From assembly GCF_003864255.1 (NCBI RefSeq), contig NZ_QWEZ01000001.1, positions 558,001 to 622,000 of the forward strand: DNA of 64,000 bases. The letters are read 5' to 3'. Below, piece after piece: positions 26,025 through 33,961 of this stretch. How positions within the stretch are numbered: position 1 is the first letter of the stretch; the number at the start of each line of letters is the position of its first letter. Below the pieces are notes generated by a model. The model ran no database searches and had not been told where the DNA came from. It saw only the letters and a program-made list of their open reading frames with translations. The DNA is from Aestuariirhabdus litorea (lineage in GTDB: Bacteria; Pseudomonadota; Gammaproteobacteria; Pseudomonadales; Aestuariirhabdaceae). Both the position numbers and the translations under genes were made by a program.

Positions 26025-26798
26025 TCAGGACTTTCGCTGTTTGAGATAGGCGCCGGGGGTGAGGCCGGTGTGCTGCTTGAAGCACTTGTAGAGGGTGGAG
26101 GTCGAGCTGAAACCGGCGGACAGCGCGCTGTCGAGCACCTTGCAGCCGGGCTCCCGGTCCAGTATTTCGAGCAGGTGGTTGATGCGAGCTTTATTCACGT
26201 AATCGTAAAAGCTCGACCCCAATACCTGGTTCAGGGCGAAGGAGACCTGGTTGCGGGTATAGCCGGTATCGGCGGCCACCCTCGCCAGGTCGAGTTCCGC
26301 CTTAAGGTAGGGCTTCTGAGTATGGAAATAGCTCTCCAGATCCCGGATCAGCCGCTGCAGGCACAGGTCGGTGAGGCCGATACGTTGTGGCGGGTTGCCG
26401 TCACCACTGCGCAGGGGAGAGGCGTACTCATCAATGCGTATGATCAGGCCATCCTCCACCCTGATCGCCTCGCTCGAGCGGTAACTTTCCTGTTCACCTC
26501 GCGCATTGGTGAGACTGTAGATGTACTGGATAAAGGCGGTGTCACCGTCGGCTCGGATGCGGTCTGTGTGGGTAAGGCTCACGCGGTTGTGATGGGGTAG
26601 TGAAAAGGCGACGTAGTCTCGCAACTCGCTGGCGTCCATCTCCAGGTGGTTGAGGTAGTCGGCGTAGGTGATGCGGGGGTGGTACAGCGACAGTACCCCC
26701 TCAAGGTTGCCCTCGACCCAGTGGCGATGGTAACGACCCACCACGTCCAGAGTGGCGTCGCGCTGGGAGGGTTTGGTCGGGGGGGATGAGGGCTTCAT
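26025..26798 (-). CDS. NTF2-like sensor fused to AraC-type regulator
   Basis: The 257-residue protein combines an N-terminal NTF2/SnoaL-like pocket (about residues 18-130; YHRHWVEGNLEGVLSLYHP near 23) with a C-terminal AraC/XylS DNA-binding domain (about 155-255). The second helix-turn-helix reads SALSAGFSSTSTLYKCFKQH, and the closing GLTPGAYLKQRK is typical. AraC proteins usually carry a cupin or amidase-like sensor, so an NTF2-type sensor is uncommon. The pocket suggests a small organic ligand. It lies 85 bases upstream of the PuuB-like oxidase gene on the same strand, so it may control that gene; this is inferred from position only. Confidence 0.8.
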   Translation of the reverse strand: MKPSSPPTKPSQRDATLDVVGRYHRHWVEGNLEGVLSLYHPRITYADYLNHLEMDASELRDYVAFSLPHHNRVSLTHTDRIRADGDTAFIQYIYSLTNARGEQESYRSSEAIRVEDGLIIRIDEYASPLRSGDGNPPQRIGLTDLCLQRLIRDLESYFHTQKPYLKAELDLARVAADTGYTRNQVSFALNQVLGSSFYDYVNKARINHLLEILDREPGCKVLDSALSAGFSSTSTLYKCFKQHTGLTPGAYLKQRKS

Positions 26799-26855
26799 GG
26801 AGCCATGCTACTGCAGGAAAGCGGGCATCGGCAATCTGCAGCGACACTGTGGCGA

Positions 26856-28277
26856 TCAGCGAAACAGTTGCATCAGCAGGTCGGGGTCATCGAAGTGGCG
26901 CTCGGAGCTGAAGGCGATGGCGTGCTGCCCCCATTGGCGCAGTGCCCCCGGTGCTGTGATGCCGCTCGGCCACAACAGCACCTGCTCCCCGCGGCGGGTA
27001 CCGGGTATCAAGCCATAGGGTGGGACGTAAAGGCTGCGGCGTTGCGCCCCGTCGGCCAGTCGGCGCAAGACGTCGTCCGACTGCCGCCGGTAGGGAGTTC
27101 CCGGGCGATCGGGGTCGACCCAGTCCGCCCCCACCAGCATATGGTCGCCGCTACTGATGGAGATCCGCAAACGCTTGCCCATCTCCACTGGCCGGGTTGG
27201 CAGCAGCAGCGGGGGCTCACCCAGCTCGCCCGCCGGGCGAAGCTGCAGGCCGGGTTGCAGCGGGATAAGGCTGTAGTAGCAGCCACAGGGATGGATGCTG
27301 TCGAGCAGCAGGGGGCGCCCCCGGCTGTCCAGGGTGATCCGCAGGTAGAGACCGTCCAGCCGGCCGGCATAGATATCCAGCCAGCCGCTGGGGGGGCGTT
27401 CGCTGAACCAGACCAGGTAGCTCAGTTGCAGCAGCCAGCGCCCCTGCCAGCGGCTATAGCCCAGCCGGCTGTAGGTGGTTGGGCTGGCGGTGTCGATGGC
27501 GGCCTGCCCTCCCTTCCAGAAGGGACGGCCGGGGCGATCGAAGGGGCCTCGCTGCTCGATTTGCCAAAGGGGAGCAAACTGCGCCAGCAGCTGCTGTTGT
27601 TGCTGTTCACTCAAGGTGGGTAGCCCCAGGGGGCTGGTGCGGTAGGCCTCCTCCAACCAGCGTGTTACCCGCGCTGGGTCGGGTCGGGCCGCGGCGGCGG
27701 GGCGGTAGTCTTCGGTGGGAGGCTGGGGGCCCTGCTCAAAGCGATGGCTGAGCTGGCGGTGCAGTGGTGCCAGCGGCAGGCGGATCAGTTGTTTACTGAG
27801 GGGGTAGAGCCCAAGAACCTGCAGCTCGCGACGATAGCTGGAGGGGTAGGGGTGGCTGGCCAGCGCCTGCGGCCAGTCCGGCACCTGCTCGAGCTGGGCG
27901 CTCTGCTGCGGCAGGCACCCCAGCAGCGCCCCAAGGTCGCTGGCGCTGCCCAGATTGGCGTGGTCGCTGCGCAGCGCCTGGGCCCCCAGCTGTGCACTCA
28001 GCTGCAACCACTGCTGGCGTTTGGGGGCGCTGTCGAGCTCCCCTAACAGGGACCAGAGGGTACGGTCGGCGCGCAGGTAGGGGTAGCCGGGTAAGGCCCG
28101 TTCCTGCTGGTCGGCCCGCCCTGCCTCGATCGCTTGTCGCTGCAGTTGCCCCAGCGCCTCGCCACAGTGGCTGAGTTTAGGAGGCGGGAGTGTGGGGCCC
28201 GTGGCGCAGGCGCTGAGTAGGAGGGCGGCGGCCAGCAGGGGGTAGAGGCGGCCCCGGGCAGCGCAGCGGTGGCTCAC
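26856..28277 (-). CDS. Hypothetical lipoprotein, 473 residues
   Basis: I do not recognise this family. The signal peptide ends in lipobox LLLSAC (Cys at about residue 24). The mature protein is rich in Gln, Leu, Pro and Arg with a helical N-terminal half (about 30-250) and a more beta-like C-terminal half. Pairs such as DSIHPCGCYYSLIPL near 332 and HMLVGADWVDPDRPGTPYR near 389 look structured. The start is GTG, overlapping the aldolase stop as GTGA, so the genes are translationally coupled. It is probably an envelope protein acting with the smaller lipoprotein two genes upstream. No enzyme motif was identified. Confidence 0.7.
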   Translation of the reverse strand: MSHRCAARGRLYPLLAAALLLSACATGPTLPPPKLSHCGEALGQLQRQAIEAGRADQQERALPGYPYLRADRTLWSLLGELDSAPKRQQWLQLSAQLGAQALRSDHANLGSASDLGALLGCLPQQSAQLEQVPDWPQALASHPYPSSYRRELQVLGLYPLSKQLIRLPLAPLHRQLSHRFEQGPQPPTEDYRPAAAARPDPARVTRWLEEAYRTSPLGLPTLSEQQQQQLLAQFAPLWQIEQRGPFDRPGRPFWKGGQAAIDTASPTTYSRLGYSRWQGRWLLQLSYLVWFSERPPSGWLDIYAGRLDGLYLRITLDSRGRPLLLDSIHPCGCYYSLIPLQPGLQLRPAGELGEPPLLLPTRPVEMGKRLRISISSGDHMLVGADWVDPDRPGTPYRRQSDDVLRRLADGAQRRSLYVPPYGLIPGTRRGEQVLLWPSGITAPGALRQWGQHAIAFSSERHFDDPDLLMQLFR

Positions 28278-28906
28278 TGGCTGTTCTCCCCGGCCAGCTC
28301 CCTGGCGTGCGCCTGCAGGCGGACCAGCGCCTCGGCCGCCTCCGTCAGTGAAGAGCCATAACTGATCACCCCGTCCTCATGGCCAAGCATGGCGATGACG
28401 CCCGTCCCGGCGGTCAGCTGCTCGGCGATGGCGCGGGCCATGGCGGGGGTGCCGTAGGGGATCTGCGGGGCGGTACAGGGCAGTGCCAGCGCCTGTGCCC
28501 GTTGCCAGATCAGCGGACAATGCACATGGATCACGGCGTTGCACTCGGGCCGCTGCTGATAGATCACCGCATGACTAAGGGCCTCGGAGGAGGGGGCACA
28601 GTAACCCTGTGACCAGAGCCGGTTAAGCTCCGGTTCGGCGCGCTCCACCAGCGCCAGGCTGTCGGCATCCAGCTCGGCGAGGTGACCGGTCTGGGTGCCG
28701 CTGATGAGGAAGGCATCCTCTCCGGGAGCAAGGCGCTGGCTGATGTTGCCGAATCCGAGCCCGCCGTAGCGGGAGGGACTTTGGCCGATCATGCCGAGGG
28801 TGAGCATCCGCCGGCGGCAGTGGTTGAGCGCCTCCAGAGAACAATCGATGGCAAGCGGTGTGGGACGGTGGTGGTCCTGGTACTTGACGACACCTTCGCG
28901 TTCCAT
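28274..28906 (-). CDS. Class II aldolase/adducin-family protein
   Basis: The 210-residue protein has the zinc aldolase fold. GFGNIS at residues 51-56 fits the substrate-phosphate loop, Glu108 (SSEAL) the catalytic acid, H127-x-H129 (VIHVHC) two zinc ligands, and His176 (LGHEDG) the third. Thus the metal site appears intact. The family includes fuculose-1-phosphate and rhamnulose-1-phosphate aldolases and ribulose-5-phosphate epimerase; no signal peptide is present, so it acts in the cytoplasm. ATG 28906 has TAGGAG just upstream; a codon at 28996 lies in the previous gene. It sits between two lipoprotein genes, which is an unexpected setting. Confidence 0.82.
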   Translation of the reverse strand: MEREGVVKYQDHHRPTPLAIDCSLEALNHCRRRMLTLGMIGQSPSRYGGLGFGNISQRLAPGEDAFLISGTQTGHLAELDADSLALVERAEPELNRLWSQGYCAPSSEALSHAVIYQQRPECNAVIHVHCPLIWQRAQALALPCTAPQIPYGTPAMARAIAEQLTAGTGVIAMLGHEDGVISYGSSLTEAAEALVRLQAHARELAGENSQ

Positions 28907-28914
28907 GGGGGCTC

Positions 28915-29616
28915 CTAATAGCGGATCAGCAGGGGTTGATAGCCAAACAGGGCATTGAGGTGGTGCAGCAGCGCATGCTGGCCCTCGGCTTGCCAAAGCT
29001 CGGTCAGTTGGCGGTTGATCCGGGCATAGCGGGGGCGGGCCTCGGCCAGGCTCTGTGGGGCGGGCGCCTGGGAGCGGTATTCACGAATCAACCCGAGCCA
29101 GAGCTCGCTGACGCCGGTGATGTAGGCGGGCCAGGCACGCTGCATTTCGGGGCTCCAGCTGGGATCGCTGCGGTCTTCCACTGCGGGTTCGCTGTTCTGG
29201 TTGATGCCCCGGTGGCGGATACGCTGGATATCGGTGGCCAGCAACTCGGCGGTCCAGGGGTGATCAAGCAGCTCCTGGTAGAGCTGGCGGGCGGTATTCC
29301 CATCGGTATAGAGCAGCAGGCTGAACTGGTGCCCCGCCGAATCGTTGGCGGCGCGGCGGTGGAAACGCCAGTAGCGCAGCCCGGGGCGGTGGCGGTCGAT
29401 ACTGGGCCCCAGTAGCTCGGCGGCGAGCAGGGGTTCCAGATTCCAATCAGGTGTGGTCTGGGGGTCCCAGCGCTGCTGGATCAGGATGCGGCGCCAGCCC
29501 AGCTGCTCATCACCTGCGCTGGCGGGGGCGTCGTGGAGCCCCGGGACAGGAGGCTGGCGGGTGGCACAGCCTCCCAACGCAAGCAGGCAGGTCAGGAGAA
29601 GAATCGAAAGGCGCAT
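28915..29616 (-). CDS. Hypothetical lipoprotein, 233 residues
   Basis: I do not recognise this family. It has a typical lipoprotein signal (LLALGGC, Cys at about residue 17). The mature part is mainly helical with aromatic residues and basic patches, for example GLRYWRFHRRAANDSAGHQF near 79-98, and a C-terminal helix pair ending FGYQPLLIRY. It is the first gene of the lipoprotein-aldolase-lipoprotein operon, with 8 bases between its stop and the aldolase start. The 53-base gap upstream to the CBS gene on the same strand could hold a promoter or the genes may be joined in one transcript. Confidence 0.68.
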   Translation of the reverse strand: MRLSILLLTCLLALGGCATRQPPVPGLHDAPASAGDEQLGWRRILIQQRWDPQTTPDWNLEPLLAAELLGPSIDRHRPGLRYWRFHRRAANDSAGHQFSLLLYTDGNTARQLYQELLDHPWTAELLATDIQRIRHRGINQNSEPAVEDRSDPSWSPEMQRAWPAYITGVSELWLGLIREYRSQAPAPQSLAEARPRYARINRQLTELWQAEGQHALLHHLNALFGYQPLLIRY

Positions 29617-29669
29617 GGGCTCATTGTGGAAGGACCGGGCCGGCCACGCAACCCCATGAGCCGCTCCGA

Positions 29670-30173
29670 TCAGGCGCTGGCTTTGCCCGCCTGGTAGACC
29701 AGTCGCACAATGTCCATGCTGGAGACGATGCCCACCACCTGGTTCTCATCGGTGACGAAGATCCGGTGGATGTTATTGCTGGCCATCACCTCCGTGATCT
29801 CCTGCACGGTGGCATCGGCCTCGATGGAGATGATCATCGGGGTCATGATGTCGCTGACCTGGCGTTCGCGGCAGAACTCAAGCTCCTCCACCTCGCTGGC
29901 CAGTTTGGCACCCTGCTCGTTATAGAAGCTGCGCTTGCGCACCACTTCGCTTTTGTACTGGGGGTTGTTGCTGTAGCGCAGGATGTCGGTGGTACTGACC
30001 ACCCCCACCAGCTCGCCATCCTGGCTCAGTACCGGTGCCCCCGAGAGTTTGTATTCGGAGAAGAAGCTGGCCAGCTCGGCAACGCCCCAATGGGCGGAAA
30101 CGCTGAGGACATCCGGGGTCATCAGCTGGCGAGCCGAGATCTCGAAGAGGGGGTTCGTGTTGGAGGTGCTCAT
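29670..30173 (-). CDS. CBS-domain pair protein
   Basis: The 167-residue protein consists of two CBS motifs (about residues 11-65 and 105-160) with a short linker. The repeats QLMTPDVLSVSAHWGVAEL and DIMTPMIISIEADATVQEI begin each unit, and both end with the typical VVGIVSSMDIVR-like strand. CBS pairs bind adenine nucleotides such as AMP, ATP or S-adenosylmethionine and tune enzymes or transporters. It follows the SulP transporter gene by 82 bases and may control it in answer to energy state; this is inferred. ATG 30173 has GAGGAT upstream; an in-frame codon at 30254 adds an unrelated leader. Confidence 0.8.
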   Translation of the reverse strand: MSTSNTNPLFEISARQLMTPDVLSVSAHWGVAELASFFSEYKLSGAPVLSQDGELVGVVSTTDILRYSNNPQYKSEVVRKRSFYNEQGAKLASEVEELEFCRERQVSDIMTPMIISIEADATVQEITEVMASNNIHRIFVTDENQVVGIVSSMDIVRLVYQAGKASA

Positions 30174-30255
30174 CGCTTGGATCCTCGCTAAAGGGGGGCT
30201 GGGGGGGAATTCGGCCAGTGTCGAGGATATGGACGGCTGGGTCAACTGATGCATA

Positions 30256-31911
30256 TCAACTCTCCTCGGCGGGAGCGGCCAGTTGCGCGGCCCGTTGCAG
30301 GGCCTGCAGGCGGTCGCTGTGGTTCCCGCTGCCCTCGATCATGCGGTAGACCCCCAGCTTGTTCAGCAGGTGGTCGATCGGTGGCGCCGCACCACTGACC
30401 AGCACCGTCTTGTGCTGGCTCCGAGCCTCGCGGATCACATCCTCCAGTGCCAGGGTGGCACTGACGTCCAGCAGGGGAACGGCGCTCAGGTCGAGCACCA
30501 GGCAGCGGTAACGTTCCACCCGGTTGAGGCTGTGGGCGATGCCCTTGGCGGCCCCAAAGCTCATCGGACCTACCGGCCTGAACAGCAGGATCTGCCCCTT
30601 GCAAGCGCGCATGATGTCGCGCTCCTGTTCGCTGAGGGGGAGCTCGGTCTCGAGCCCGGTGAGGGTTTGGATCGAACGGGTCTGCAGGTCGGTCAGCCGC
30701 TTGACGGTAATCATATTGGCGATAAAGACCCCCGCCGCCACCGCAGTAATAAGGTCGACAAAGACCGTTAGCAGGAGCACCCCGTACATCAGGGCCATGG
30801 CGATCAGGGGGGTCTTGTGGGCCCGTTTGAGGAATCGCCAGTCGATGATGTCGATCCCCACCTTGATGAGGATGCCCGCCAGCACGGCGTGGGGGATGGG
30901 TTCGGTAAGGAAGGCGGCGCCGGCGACGATCGCCAGCAGCACCAGGGCATGGATCACCCCCGAAAGGGGGGTTTTGCCGCCGGAGTGGATATTGATCACC
31001 GTGCGCATGGTCGCCCCTGCCCCCGGCAGTCCACCGACCAGGCCGGCCAGGGTGTTGCCGATCCCCTGGCCAATCAGCTCGCGGTCGGAGTCGTGGTCGG
31101 TGCGGGTCAGGCTATCGGCCACCAGCGAGGTCAGCAGGGAGTCGATCGACCCCAGGGTCGCCAGCAGCAGTGCAGAGCCCAGCATATGCTGCAGCAGCTC
31201 GCGGTCGATGGTGGGCATGACCAGCGAGGGAAAACCGGTGGGAATTTCGCCGATGCGGGGTACCGCATTTCCCTCAAACAGGGCGATGCTGAGCAGGGTA
31301 ACCAGGATAAGCGCCGCCAGGGGGGCTGGCAGTATCCGGTTGATGCGGGCCGGCATGCCCAGCACGATGGCCAGGGCCAGGGCTCCGAGCAGCAGGGCCG
31401 AGGGGTTGGCCTGGGGGATCTGGCCCGGTAACGCCAGCAGGGAGGGCAGTACGCCGGCGACGGGGGGGAGTCCCATAAAGGGGGCCAGCTGCAAAATGAT
31501 GATAATGACGCCGATCCCGGACATAAAGCCCGAGATCACCGGAAAGGGGATCAGGGTAATGTAGCGGCCAAACCGGAGCAGGCCGAACAGGATCTGCAGT
31601 ACCCCGCCGAGCATGACCACGGTGAACGCGGTGGCCAGGCCATGTACCGGGTCGCGCGAGAGATAGTCGGTGAAGATGGCCACCATCACCACCGTCATGG
31701 GGCCGGTGGGTCCGGAGATCTGCGCCGGGGTACCGCCAAAGAGGGAAGCAAACAAACCCACTGCAATGGCGCCGTAGAGTCCGGCAATGGGGCCGGCCCC
31801 GGAGGAGACGCCAAAGGCCAGCGCCAGGGGCAGGGCAACGATCGCGGCCGTCAGGCCGCCGAGGAGGTCCCCCCTCAGGTGGTTTAGGTGCAATCCATGG
31901 ATCAGGGCCAC
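30256..31911 (-). CDS. SulP-family anion transporter with STAS domain
   Basis: The 551-residue inner-membrane protein has about 12-14 helices and a cytoplasmic STAS domain (about residues 425-545). The signature LPLALAFGVSSGAGPIAGLYGAI is split across residues 27-49, with QISGPTGPMTVV near 64. Members carry bicarbonate or sulfate together with Na+ or H+. The short loops resemble bacterial BicA-like bicarbonate carriers, but this is uncertain. The start is GTG with GGGAG upstream. The CBS gene follows on the same strand. If bicarbonate is the cargo, it would feed phosphoenolpyruvate carboxylase, which is also in this window. Confidence 0.87.
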   Translation of the reverse strand: MALIHGLHLNHLRGDLLGGLTAAIVALPLALAFGVSSGAGPIAGLYGAIAVGLFASLFGGTPAQISGPTGPMTVVMVAIFTDYLSRDPVHGLATAFTVVMLGGVLQILFGLLRFGRYITLIPFPVISGFMSGIGVIIIILQLAPFMGLPPVAGVLPSLLALPGQIPQANPSALLLGALALAIVLGMPARINRILPAPLAALILVTLLSIALFEGNAVPRIGEIPTGFPSLVMPTIDRELLQHMLGSALLLATLGSIDSLLTSLVADSLTRTDHDSDRELIGQGIGNTLAGLVGGLPGAGATMRTVINIHSGGKTPLSGVIHALVLLAIVAGAAFLTEPIPHAVLAGILIKVGIDIIDWRFLKRAHKTPLIAMALMYGVLLLTVFVDLITAVAAGVFIANMITVKRLTDLQTRSIQTLTGLETELPLSEQERDIMRACKGQILLFRPVGPMSFGAAKGIAHSLNRVERYRCLVLDLSAVPLLDVSATLALEDVIREARSQHKTVLVSGAAPPIDHLLNKLGVYRMIEGSGNHSDRLQALQRAAQLAAPAEES

Positions 31912-32095
31912 CGGTACGCTCCCGCTGCAGTTGTCGTTATTGTTGGGCCTGCTTGAGCTAACGAGCCATTCTAGGTCAGGTGGCGGACGCCGGATAATCG
32001 ACTTTGGTGGTATAGGGGGGCTGTAGGTGGCGGTTAAAGCGCGGCCGCCGGCGTGCTAAAATGGGGATTCGTCCAGCATTAGCCGTGGCTTGTCC

Positions 32096-33961
32096 GTGTC
32101 CGACCTGATCACCTTTATTCACCGCCGCAGTGCCATCATGATCGGCTGGCTGGTGGTGCTGTTTCTGCTACTGGTGTGGATCAGTGGCTCGCTCGCCCGC
32201 CAGGTGGCTTATGATCACCTTCAGGAGAGCGCTTTAGCTCAGCTACAGCGTTATGAGAACTCCCTCGGCTCCATCCTCAGTCGCTACCAGTTTATCCCCG
32301 AACTTTTGGGGACCAACCCGCTGTTGAAAAATTTCCTGCAGGACAAACGCGATGAGCAGGTCTCCCTGCGACTCAACCGCTACCTGCAGAAGATGAACGA
32401 GATCAGCAATACCTCCGATATCTACCTGCTGGACAGCCAGGGCACGACGGTGGCGGCCAGCAACTGGAACCTGCCCACCACCTTTATCGGCAACAATTAC
32501 AGCTTCCGCCCCTATTTTACCCAGGCGATGGAGGGGCGGGGCGGGCGCTACTATGCCCTGGGCATGGCGTCGGGCCAGCGTGGTTACTATTTCTCCTATC
32601 CCATTACCGACGCCGAGGACATCATCGGGGTGGTGGTGATCAAGATCAGCCTCAGCGACATTGAGTCCCAGTGGAGCAGTATTCGCCTGGCGGATGAGCC
32701 GGAGCTGTTGGTGACCGACCCCGACAGCATCGCCTTTATCTCGACCCGCCCGCAGTGGCTCTACCACTCCCTGCAGCCCCTGGGGGCGGTGGACTGGCAG
32801 CGCATTGGCCAGGAGCGCCGCTATGGGGACCAGCCCCTGGGAACCCTCAACGCAAGGCCGGGCGCTCTTCCGGACTCCCTGCTCGACTCCGGTGCCAAGG
32901 TGGTGACCATCATCGAAAACAACCGCACCCGCACCTATCTGGTCAACAGCCTGGCGATGGAGCGAGCCGGTTGGCAGCTGCACCTGCTCAGCCCGACCCA
33001 ACCGGTACGCAACCAGGTGTTGACCACCGTGATCATCAGCGCCGCGCTATACATCATCGTGGTGTTGCTGCTGCTGTTTCTGGTGGAGCGTGTCCGCAAT
33101 GTCAGCCGCCTGCGCCAGGCACACGACCTGCTGGAGAGCCGGGTCGTCAGCCGTACCGCGGACCTGTCCGAGACTAATCGTCGTCTGCTGGACGAGGTGG
33201 AGGAGCGGCAGCGGACCGAGCAACGGCTGCGAGAGACCCAGGATGAGCTGATCCAGGCGGCCAAACTGGCGGTGATGGGGCAGATGTCGGCGGGCATCAA
33301 CCACGAACTGAACCAGCCCCTGGCGGCGATCCGCAGCTACGCAGAAAACGCCCGCAAGTTTCTGGAGCGTGGCCGCGAGCTGAACGCCCGCGCCAACCTC
33401 GACGAGATCGTGCAGTTGACCGCTCATATGAGCAAGATCGTGGCCCAGTTCAAGGTGTTTTCCCGCAAAAGCTCCGGCGCTCGCGTGTCGGTATCGGTCA
33501 ACGCCTCCCTTAATGCCGCGATCAACATCATTGCCCCCCAGATGCGCCAGCAGGGGGTTGAGTGCCAGGTGGTAGGGGATGAGCTGGACCTCTATGTGAT
33601 GGGGGATATGGTGCGCCTGGAGCAGGTGCTGATCAACCTCCTCTCCAATGCCCTGCAGGCGATGGAGGGCTGCCCCAGCCAGCAGCTGAGGGTCAGCCTT
33701 TCCAGCCAGTCGGGGCGGGTGATCATCGAGGTCCACGACAGCGGCGAGGGGATCGAGGAGACACTGCTTGAGCGTATCTTTGAGCCCTTTTTTACCACCA
33801 AGGGGGTCTCCCAGGGGCTGGGGCTGGGTTTGTCGATCTCCCATCGCATTATCGAGTCGATGCAGGGTACCATGGTGGCTGCCAACCACCCCTTAGGGGG
33901 CGCCGTTTTTCGTATCGAGCTTGAGCAGAGCCAGTTACAGGAAGGTATCCAGATCGCATGA
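32096..33961 (+). CDS. dctB: DctB-type sensor histidine kinase
   Basis: The 621-residue kinase has two membrane helices (about residues 14-35 and 302-327) flanking a periplasmic double-Cache domain of about 265 residues. Cytoplasmic parts are a coiled coil, the HisKA domain with the phosphorylated His at about 403 in the AGINHELNQPLAAI motif, and an HATPase domain with GLGLGLSISHRI near 579. The layout matches DctB, which senses C4-dicarboxylates and phosphorylates DctD. The stop overlaps the dctD start by 4 bases (ATGA). No strong ribosome site is found; GTG 32096 was taken, with TTG 32090 as an alternative. The C4-dicarboxylate ligand is inferred from family. Confidence 0.8.
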   Translation: MSDLITFIHRRSAIMIGWLVVLFLLLVWISGSLARQVAYDHLQESALAQLQRYENSLGSILSRYQFIPELLGTNPLLKNFLQDKRDEQVSLRLNRYLQKMNEISNTSDIYLLDSQGTTVAASNWNLPTTFIGNNYSFRPYFTQAMEGRGGRYYALGMASGQRGYYFSYPITDAEDIIGVVVIKISLSDIESQWSSIRLADEPELLVTDPDSIAFISTRPQWLYHSLQPLGAVDWQRIGQERRYGDQPLGTLNARPGALPDSLLDSGAKVVTIIENNRTRTYLVNSLAMERAGWQLHLLSPTQPVRNQVLTTVIISAALYIIVVLLLLFLVERVRNVSRLRQAHDLLESRVVSRTADLSETNRRLLDEVEERQRTEQRLRETQDELIQAAKLAVMGQMSAGINHELNQPLAAIRSYAENARKFLERGRELNARANLDEIVQLTAHMSKIVAQFKVFSRKSSGARVSVSVNASLNAAINIIAPQMRQQGVECQVVGDELDLYVMGDMVRLEQVLINLLSNALQAMEGCPSQQLRVSLSSQSGRVIIEVHDSGEGIEETLLERIFEPFFTTKGVSQGLGLGLSISHRIIESMQGTMVAANHPLGGAVFRIELEQSQLQEGIQIA

